Shown here piece by piece: positions 6,572 through 11,646 of a stretch of 11,646 nucleotides of DNA; the first letter of the stretch is position 1, and every line of letters begins with the position of its first letter. The translations under genes and the position numbers were made by a program. Source of the stretch: Cryomorphaceae bacterium. GTDB taxonomy: Bacteria > Bacteroidota > Bacteroidia > Flavobacteriales > Schleiferiaceae. The stretch covers positions 1-11,646 of the forward strand of contig DNWN01000070.1 in the NCBI GenBank assembly GCA_003507115.1, read 5' to 3'. Under the pieces are notes generated by a model, which saw nothing but the letters and a program-made list of their open reading frames with translations, did not search any database and had not been told where the DNA came from.

Positions 6572-7855
6572 TCAACGCAAACCTAGGTCTGCCCCGATGT
6601 CATTTCGGCGGTATACCCCGTCGAATGAAATTTGGTCCAGGCGTGCGTAGGCTTTTTGAAGGGCTTCTGTGGGATCCAAGGCCATCCCCGTGGCACACAG
6701 AACACGGCCTCCGTCGGTAACAATTTGACCCTTCACTTCCTTCGTTCCCGCTTGAAAAACCATCACCCCTTCGACGGCTCCGTCAAGTCCATGAATGGGT
6801 TTCCCTTTTTCGTAGGCTTCCGGGTAGCCGCCGGAAACCTGCATGACTGTGCACGCAGATTGCTCACTTTGAGCCATGGGGCGCGTCAATAAACTCTTCG
6901 AGGCAGCGTCCACGAATAGGGGAAGGAGATCCTCCTCCACGCGAGGAATCACGACCTCCGTCTCGGGATCCCCCATTCGGCAATTGTATTCAATCACTTT
7001 AACCCCTTTGGCCGTGTGGATTAAGCCAAAGAAAATAAAGCCCACATAGTCCATCTTCTCGTGGGCCAATCCTTGAATTGTGGGTTGTATGATCCGAGTG
7101 AGCACCTCCTTCTTGACGCTGTCCTGCACAAAGGGAACCGGCGAAACCGCGCCCATTCCTCCTGTATTCAGGCCTTGATCCGCCTCGCCGATGCGCTTGT
7201 AGTCCTTGGCTTCGGGCATCAACATAAAGTCCTTTCCATCCGTGAGGACAAAGACAGAGAATTCGATGCCGTCGAGAAACTCTTCGACGACCACGCGCGA
7301 TGAAGCCGCCCCAAACTTGGCTTGGCCCAGCATCGCATCCATTTCTCGCAGGGCATCCGCCAAATTGTCCAGGATTAAAACCCCTTTGCCCGCGGCCAAT
7401 CCATCCGCTTTGAGGACATAGGGTGCGTCAATGGTGGCAAGGTATTGCTTGGCCTCCTCGAGCTGATCGGCGGTAAACGTTCGGTGTCCTGCGGTGGGAA
7501 TGCCATGGCGGCGCATAAACTCCTTGGAAAAATCCTTGGACCCTTCCAATTGAGCGGCCTCCGCTTTGGGGCCAATGACCTGGATGTGGGAGAGTTCCGG
7601 GCTCGTCGCAAAAAAGTCCGCCAACCCAGCCACCAACGGATCTTCCGGGCCAATGACCACCATGTCAATATTTTCGGCGGTGCAGAAATGCGTCAAGGCA
7701 TCTCGGTCCTTCCAATCGACCTCGACACAGGTACCATATGCCTTCATGCCTGGGTTCCCCGGGGCGATAAAAAGCTGGTCCATCATAGGCGATTGTGCCA
7801 TTTTCCATGCCAGGGCGGATTCGCGGCCCCCGGAGCCTAAGAGGAGTACATTCAT
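6572..7855 (-). CDS. purD: Phosphoribosylamine-glycine ligase (GAR synthetase)
   Basis: PurD joins phosphoribosylamine and glycine with ATP to form glycinamide ribonucleotide, the second step of de novo purine synthesis, in the cytoplasm. The 427-residue length is usual. The N-domain starts MNVLLLGSGGRESALAWKM and contains APGNPG and GPEDPLVAGLADF. The ATP-grasp domain shows GSKDFSKEFMRRHGIPTA, VLKADGLAAGKGVL, VVEEFLDGIEFSVF, GGMGAVSPVPF and the metal-binding segment EYNCRMGDPETE. A C-terminal SGGYPEAYEKG follows. Three consecutive ATG codons occur at 7861, 7858 and 7855. I chose 7855 because family members begin M-x-V-L-x-x-G-x-GGRE; 7861 is equally possible. A TTG at 7876 falls inside the -7 box and can be excluded. 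The gene is convergent with the DUF6341-like gene and divergent from the symporter. Confidence 0.96.
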   Translation of the reverse strand: MNVLLLGSGGRESALAWKMAQSPMMDQLFIAPGNPGMKAYGTCVEVDWKDRDALTHFCTAENIDMVVIGPEDPLVAGLADFFATSPELSHIQVIGPKAEAAQLEGSKDFSKEFMRRHGIPTAGHRTFTADQLEEAKQYLATIDAPYVLKADGLAAGKGVLILDNLADALREMDAMLGQAKFGAASSRVVVEEFLDGIEFSVFVLTDGKDFMLMPEAKDYKRIGEADQGLNTGGMGAVSPVPFVQDSVKKEVLTRIIQPTIQGLAHEKMDYVGFIFFGLIHTAKGVKVIEYNCRMGDPETEVVIPRVEEDLLPLFVDAASKSLLTRPMAQSEQSACTVMQVSGGYPEAYEKGKPIHGLDGAVEGVMVFQAGTKEVKGQIVTDGGRVLCATGMALDPTEALQKAYARLDQISFDGVYRRNDIGADLGLR

Positions 7856-7873
7856 CATCATTGGATTTGATGC

Positions 7874-7881
7874 CAAAAGTA
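7874..7881 (-). promoter_or_regulatory. -7 promoter element for purD
   Basis: Read on the minus strand, 7881 to 7874 is TACTTTTG, a full match to the Bacteroidota -7 element TAnnTTTG. A transcript starting about seven bases downstream would have only about 6-12 leader bases before the ATG cluster at 7861-7855. No TTG is present at the ideal -33 position, so the upstream half is weak or replaced by an activator. Confidence 0.5.
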
Positions 7882-7918
7882 CGACCCTCCATTTGCACGA
7901 TTCGGGCGTAAACGACTA

Positions 7919-7942
7919 TAAACGTTTAAAACGCTTTTAAAC
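7919..7942. promoter_or_regulatory. Two overlapping palindromes, candidate operator between purD and the symporter
   Basis: TAAACGTTTA (7919-7928) is a perfect 10-base palindrome with a central CG. It overlaps a second perfect inverted repeat, GTTTAAAA-CGC-TTTTAAAC (7924-7942, 8-base arms around 3 bases). A further TAAACG occurs just upstream at 7909-7914. The sites lie about 40 bases upstream of the purD -7 box and 65-88 bases upstream of the symporter ATG, a position suited to control of either or both genes. The central-CG core resembles LacI-family operators; the regulator is unknown. Confidence 0.4.
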
Positions 7943-8006
7943 CGAAATCCCGCCCAGGCCTTGCTCCGGCCATGCAGCGCAGCACACTCCTTCGTATCTT
8001 CTCCCC

Positions 8007-9920
8007 ATGGATTCCATACACCTCTACCCCCTAGACATAGGCATCATTGTGGTGGCCCTTGTCGGCATGGTCGCCTTGGGCATTTGGGCCGGTCGGTCGG
8101 CCGAAAAATCCCTCGAAGGGTACTTCTTGGGCGGACGAAACTTACCCTGGGCCCTAGCCGGTCTGTCCATGGTCGCCACCACCTTTGCCGCGGACACCCC
8201 CCTCGCCGTGACGGAAATCGTTGGAATGGATGGCATCAGTGGCAACTGGATCTGGTGGAATCTCCTCGCCGGCGGCATGCTCACAGCCGTGGTCTTTGCG
8301 CCCTTGTGGCGCCGGGCTGGAGTCGTGACGGAAGCCGAACTCATTGAACTACGCTATCATGGAAAACCTGCGCTGTGGCTGCGTGTTTTTCGCGCGGTCT
8401 ATCTGGGCCTCTTCATCAACCTCCTTATCCTGGGATGGGTCCATGTGGCGATGACCTCTGTATTGCAAGGACTCTTTGGGTTGCCCGCTCAAACGGCCTT
8501 CTGGCTCACCACGGGGCTCACGGTGCTCGTGGCCCTTTATGCCGCCACGAGTGGCCTCTTTGGCGTGGTGTTGACCGATGCCGTCCAATTCGTTTTGGCC
8601 ATGACCGGCAGCATTGCGCTGGCCGTTTTTGTCATACAATCCCCCGAGGTAGGTGGCTTAGAGGGCTTGCAACAGGCACTTCCCAGCGAAACCTTGGACT
8701 TCTTTCCGACCCTCGACACGGGCTCATCCGGCACGGGACTCGCCATTGGGATCGGGGCATTTTTTGCCTACTTCGGCATGATGTGGTGGAGCGCCTGGTA
8801 CCCGGGAGCGGAACCAGGCGGCGGCGGTTACATCGCACAGCGCGTGATGAGCACCAAAGATGAAACCCATGCCGTTGGAGCAACCCTCTTTTTCAACTTT
8901 GCCCACTATGCCCTGCGCCCGTGGCCCTGGATTTTAGTGGGTCTAGCCGCCATCACTCTCTTCCGACTTCCCAGCCATGTGCCCGCGGAACTTCAGCCGG
9001 CCTTGGCCCAAGTGCAAGCGATGGAAGGATACAGTCCAAAATGGCTCTCGGGAGACGCTTCCCCCGATCAATTGGCCGACGCCACCCAAGTCCTCGTGGT
9101 TCGGGAAGGGCTGCGTCAAGCGGCCCAGAACAACCCCGCTCTGGCTGAAGCCCTGAAATACCATGTGGATCCCCGATTTGGGTACATTTTCGCCATGAAG
9201 CACTACCTGCCTACTGGCTGGATGGGACTCATGCTGGTCGCCTTCTTCAGTGCCTACATGTCCACGATTTCCACGCAGCTCAATTGGGGCGCCTCCTACT
9301 TGATGAATGATGTATGGATTCGCTTGGCCCAAGACAAACCTTCGGGGCCGACCATCGTCCGTCGCAGTTTTGGATTAGTCCTGGTTCTCGCTGCGCTCAG
9401 CCTGGCCGTATCGACCCAAATCGACAGCATCAAAGGCGTTTGGCTCTTCATCATGGAGTGCGGCGCCGGGCTCGGCCTCGTACTCATCCTTCGCTGGTTC
9501 TGGGGGCGCATCAACGCGTATGTCGAAATCACGGCCACCATCGCCCCCTTTATTGGGTTTGGACTTTCTCGCAGCGGCTGGCTCCCCGAATCTCTGGCCT
9601 CCTTTCCAAATTCATTTTTCTTCACGGTGGCCTTTACCACGGCCTGCTGGCTCTTGGTCCTTTTGCTCACGCAACCTTCCCCATCTTGGCCCACGTTTAA
9701 AGCTCGGATTTACAGTAAAGGCTTAACCTCCATCCGAATCCTCCTCTCCCGTTGGATCCTCGCCGTGGTCGCCGCCTACAGTTTGCTCTTTGCCCTCGGC
9801 AGCTTCTTGCTCCATCCTGGCTCCGAGGCGCTTTGGTACGGTCTTTCTTTCGTGATTTCGGGAACCCTACTCCTGTTAACGTTCCGAATGTCCACGCTGT
9901 CGCGGATGTTTAAGGGGTGA
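8007..9920 (+). CDS. Sodium:solute symporter family protein (SSS/SLC5 type)
   Basis: A 637-residue inner-membrane protein with about 13-14 hydrophobic segments, predicted to import a solute with Na+. Family signatures are an early YFLGGRNLPWALAGLSM followed by ATTFAADTPLAVTE in the first core helices, and SAYMSTISTQLNWGASY (from residue 415) in the helix that carries the second sodium site, whose Ser/Thr residues (419-423) are intact. GLFGVVLTDAVQFVLAMTG is also typical. It is about 100 residues longer than PutP-like members. The extra length includes a hydrophilic loop of roughly 80 residues (about 325-400, containing AELQPALAQVQAMEG) and additional C-terminal helices. The substrate cannot be deduced. 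The ATG at 8007 begins just before the first membrane segment; a partial TATCTTCT box (7995-8002) ends four bases upstream, so the leader may be nearly absent. The gene is divergent from purD, with the palindromes at 7919-7942 between them. Confidence 0.9.
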   Translation: MDSIHLYPLDIGIIVVALVGMVALGIWAGRSAEKSLEGYFLGGRNLPWALAGLSMVATTFAADTPLAVTEIVGMDGISGNWIWWNLLAGGMLTAVVFAPLWRRAGVVTEAELIELRYHGKPALWLRVFRAVYLGLFINLLILGWVHVAMTSVLQGLFGLPAQTAFWLTTGLTVLVALYAATSGLFGVVLTDAVQFVLAMTGSIALAVFVIQSPEVGGLEGLQQALPSETLDFFPTLDTGSSGTGLAIGIGAFFAYFGMMWWSAWYPGAEPGGGGYIAQRVMSTKDETHAVGATLFFNFAHYALRPWPWILVGLAAITLFRLPSHVPAELQPALAQVQAMEGYSPKWLSGDASPDQLADATQVLVVREGLRQAAQNNPALAEALKYHVDPRFGYIFAMKHYLPTGWMGLMLVAFFSAYMSTISTQLNWGASYLMNDVWIRLAQDKPSGPTIVRRSFGLVLVLAALSLAVSTQIDSIKGVWLFIMECGAGLGLVLILRWFWGRINAYVEITATIAPFIGFGLSRSGWLPESLASFPNSFFFTVAFTTACWLLVLLLTQPSPSWPTFKARIYSKGLTSIRILLSRWILAVVAAYSLLFALGSFLLHPGSEALWYGLSFVISGTLLLLTFRMSTLSRMFKG

Positions 9921-9921
9921 A

Positions 9922-9950
9922 CCAATTTAGGAAGTGCTTGTTCCTATTGG
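9922..9950. repeat. Imperfect inverted repeat / hairpin between symporter and surface-protein gene
   Basis: CCAAT-TT-AGGAA (9922-9933) pairs with TTCCT-ATTGG (9941-9950) around a seven-base loop, giving ten pairs with a two-base bulge on the left arm. It starts one base after the symporter stop codon. No T-run follows, so it is not a standard terminator. It lies directly upstream of a possible -7 box (TACATTCTG, 9952-9960) for the next gene, so an operator, an attenuating hairpin or mRNA 3'-end stabilization are all possible. Confidence 0.5.
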
Positions 9951-9968
9951 GTACATTCTGCACATCCC

Positions 9969-11558
9969 ATGTTGACCGCACTCTTTCTGAGTATATCTAG
10001 TCTTTTCTATTCTGCCACGCCGGACAGCGTTTGCACGGTCCAAAGCGCCCCGAGTTTTGAGCCTTTTGAGGATTCCCAGTGGCAAATTGGTGCGCTTATT
10101 TTTGGCAACCCTGGGCAGCTTGACCCTTGTTGGTCCCGCAGCGACACGACGGGCTTTTATTGGACGCCTTTTGTGGGCAGCACCTCTGGCACTTGGACAG
10201 GGCCTAATTTTGGCGTTGGGGGATCTGGGAAATACCTCTACACTTCCCCCAGTTCGGGTCCATCGAGTACCTCACTCATCACCCCGAGGTACTACGTAGC
10301 GCCATTGGACACCCCAGCCGTCGAGTTTTATACCCACATTTATGACGGGCCCTTCGGGGGAGGTGGTTTTAATTCATTCGTTGTTGACTGCGATACCGGA
10401 AATGGTTGGTTTTCCATTCAAACCATATCCACCTCATCTCAAACATCAAAGAATTCTCCATGGGACGCTAGGAATATTTACCTCGAGCCCTTCCGAGCGG
10501 ATACCATGCGCTTTAAATTCACGGTAAATCGAGCATCAAACGCCTATCTTAAAGTGGGGTTCGATGAATTTTCCATCAGAGACACCACATGCCAAAGTTT
10601 TTCTTCCCCCTTTTCCTATAACGGATCCGGATTCACACGGAATTTCTCGGTGGTAAGCCCTCAGCTGAATTACACCTATTTCTGGTATTTTGGCGACGGT
10701 GCTTCTAGCCAAGGGCTGACCAGTACCCATACGTATGCCTCTACTGGAACGTATACGGTTAACCTGGTAACCACGTCCGACTGTGGCCGCATTGATTCAT
10801 CTCAGGGGACCATTCAAATTTGTTCACCGATACAACCCGTTATTTCCTCGACGATTACAGGCAATACCGTTTCATTTACAGCTCAAGGTTCCGGCTTAAC
10901 CAATGCGTCTTGGTCTTTTGGCGATGGGGCAACTTCCACATCGCTGAATCCCACACACACATACGCGTCAAGTGGGGTGTATGTCGTTCAACTAAGCACG
11001 TCAAATAGTTGTGGAGAGATAAGCAGCACCGTGGATACCCTTTTCATATGTGATGTTTTAGTCCCAGAATTCACCGCCCAAATTCTCACCACCAACGCCC
11101 AAGGGATGACCGTACAGTTTGATGCACAGGTAAGCCTAGGAAACATACAGTCGTATCAATGGAGTTTTGGTGACAATACGACGGGGGTAGGGAAAACTGT
11201 GACGAAAACCTATATAATCCCTGGATTAAACTATATCGTAACCCTCACCACGGTAGATTCCTGTGGACAGTCATTGAGCATAGCCAAACCCCTGACCCAA
11301 GTCTCAGTTCCTGACACGGATATGCCCGGACTTTTTGTGTACCCTAACCCCGCCCAAGATCGAATTTTCCTCGCTTCACCGCTATCCCATGGCTTCCTTT
11401 TTGGCCAAATCTTTCATCCAAGCGGAAAACAAGTCGCATTCCTGCCGCGGGGAACCGCAGAATGGGACATTCGCTACCTCTCACCCGGAATGTATTACCT
11501 GGTATTGACCTTTTCGGATCAGCGCACCACGGTACCGCTGATCGTCGCCCAACCATGA
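9969..11558 (+). CDS. Secreted MAM-like/PKD-repeat protein with T9SS type A sorting domain
   Basis: A 529-residue predicted surface or secreted protein. A short hydrophobic signal-like start (MLTALFLSISSLFYSA) lacks any Lys/Arg. It is followed by a MAM-like jelly-roll (about 30-205, opening FEPFEDSQWQ, with LITPRYYV and VEFYTHIYD). Three PKD-type beta-sandwiches follow (about 212-285, 286-361 and 364-448), each with a W/Y-x-FGD core and the first two with a THTYAS strand. The C-terminal 75 residues form a T9SS type A sorting domain (YPNP at 458-461, later LSPGMYYLVL). The first two PKD units each have a Cys pair (SDCG...IC and NSCG...IC); the third keeps DSCG but lacks the second Cys. An adhesive or matrix role is inferred and no catalytic residues are seen. 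ATG 9969 is the only ATG, GTG or TTG in frame between the preceding stop codon and the hydrophobic core. Composition is more A/T-rich than in neighbouring genes. Confidence 0.88.
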   Translation: MLTALFLSISSLFYSATPDSVCTVQSAPSFEPFEDSQWQIGALIFGNPGQLDPCWSRSDTTGFYWTPFVGSTSGTWTGPNFGVGGSGKYLYTSPSSGPSSTSLITPRYYVAPLDTPAVEFYTHIYDGPFGGGGFNSFVVDCDTGNGWFSIQTISTSSQTSKNSPWDARNIYLEPFRADTMRFKFTVNRASNAYLKVGFDEFSIRDTTCQSFSSPFSYNGSGFTRNFSVVSPQLNYTYFWYFGDGASSQGLTSTHTYASTGTYTVNLVTTSDCGRIDSSQGTIQICSPIQPVISSTITGNTVSFTAQGSGLTNASWSFGDGATSTSLNPTHTYASSGVYVVQLSTSNSCGEISSTVDTLFICDVLVPEFTAQILTTNAQGMTVQFDAQVSLGNIQSYQWSFGDNTTGVGKTVTKTYIIPGLNYIVTLTTVDSCGQSLSIAKPLTQVSVPDTDMPGLFVYPNPAQDRIFLASPLSHGFLFGQIFHPSGKQVAFLPRGTAEWDIRYLSPGMYYLVLTFSDQRTTVPLIVAQP

Positions 11559-11586
11559 GGGGAAGCGAATCGCGCACCCTAGAATG

Positions 11587-11618
11587 AAAAAACCCCCCGC
11601 ACGGTCGTGCGAAGGGTT
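11587..11618 (-). terminator. Intrinsic terminator reading leftward, after the edge tRNA
   Basis: The inner stem CGCAC/GTGCG (11598-11602 with 11607-11611, loop GGTC) is extended by AACCC/GGGTT (11591-11595 with 11614-11618) across a small internal loop. On the minus strand the stem is followed by six T (11592-11587). On the plus strand no T-run follows (GGGTTGAATC), so it mainly ends leftward transcription from the tRNA-like sequence at the right edge. It lies convergent to the surface-protein gene, which has no terminator of its own in view. Confidence 0.75.
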
Positions 11619-11626
11619 GAATCAAG

Positions 11627-11646
11627 TGGAGAATATCGGAGTCGAA
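11627..11646 (-). tRNA. 3' end of a tRNA gene (partial, isotype undetermined)
   Basis: On the minus strand the last 20 window bases read TTCGACT-CCGAT-ATTCTCC-A. This fits a T-loop of seven with the invariant TTC and A58, a T-stem 3' strand starting with C61, a seven-base acceptor 3' strand and discriminator A73. No CCA is encoded (CTTG follows), as is common in Bacteroidota. A leftward intrinsic terminator begins nine bases beyond the discriminator. The 5' part, including the anticodon, lies outside the window; the acceptor 5' strand should be GGAGAAT or nearly so. With only 20 bases visible, a chance match cannot be excluded, but the terminator supports the call. Confidence 0.65.

Noticed and set aside
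7862-7876. TTG start of purD at 7876
   Set aside because: The codon lies inside the TACTTTTG -7 element, and family alignment places the N-terminus at the ATG cluster 7861-7855.
7919-7928. Assigning the AAACGTTT core to a true PurR
   Set aside because: The flanks do not match the E. coli PurR consensus, and no PurR-type regulator is visible here; kept only as a candidate operator of unknown regulator.
11591-11618. The right-edge hairpin as the terminator of the surface-protein gene
   Set aside because: No T-run follows the stem on the plus strand; the T-run is on the minus strand.
1-11646. CRISPR arrays, insertion sequences, phage genes, toxin-antitoxin or other defence modules
   Set aside because: Looked for spaced direct repeats, transposase or integrase motifs and defence-type domains by reading both strands; none was found.

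Overview
The window reads as chromosomal DNA of a Bacteroidota bacterium, most likely a moderately GC-rich member of the Flavobacteriales. The evidence is lineage-type gene content: a type IX secretion (T9SS) sorting domain, an HU-CCDC81/SPOR membrane protein, a carboxypeptidase-like/plug/beta-barrel outer-membrane protein, and DUF6341/DUF6427-like membrane proteins beside purD. There are also Bacteroidota-type -7 promoter boxes (TAnnTTTG) and no clear Shine-Dalgarno sequences. Coding is dense, and no stretch over 300 bases lacks a gene.

Layout, left to right. The 3' two-thirds of asd (aspartate-semialdehyde dehydrogenase) enters from the left edge (2-640, +). Next comes a tightly coupled pair: a TonB-dependent-receptor-like outer-membrane protein with a Gly/Met/Asp-rich tail (685-3162, +) and an apparently exported lipoprotein MsrA (3162-3746, +), whose start codon shares one base with the preceding stop. 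A second coupled pair follows: an HU-TM-SPOR protein (3820-4851, +) and a hotdog acyl-CoA thioesterase (4848-5369, +), overlapping by ATGA. A polytopic DUF6427-like protein (5387-6298, -) is convergent with the thioesterase and divergent from a 56-residue DUF6341-like membrane peptide (6337-6507, +). A strong, probably bidirectional terminator (6531-6558) separates that peptide from the convergent purD (6572-7855, -). purD is divergent from a large sodium/solute symporter (8007-9920, +), and the shared intergenic region contains overlapping palindromes. A secreted MAM-like/PKD/T9SS surface protein (9969-11558, +) follows. The right edge holds a minus-strand terminator and what looks like the last 20 bases of a minus-strand tRNA gene.

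Functionally the window mixes housekeeping metabolism (lysine/threonine/methionine branch, de novo purines, acyl-CoA hydrolysis), cell-envelope functions (outer-membrane barrel, Met-sulfoxide repair, septal SPOR protein, symporter) and one secreted adhesin-like protein. I see no defence system, CRISPR array, insertion sequence, integrase or phage gene. The points most worth following up are the OM barrel/exported MsrA coupling, the compositional break inside the barrel gene, the composite palindrome between purD and the symporter, and the DUF6427/DUF6341 pair with its overlapping divergent promoter. All functional statements come from reading motifs by eye; no database search was run.
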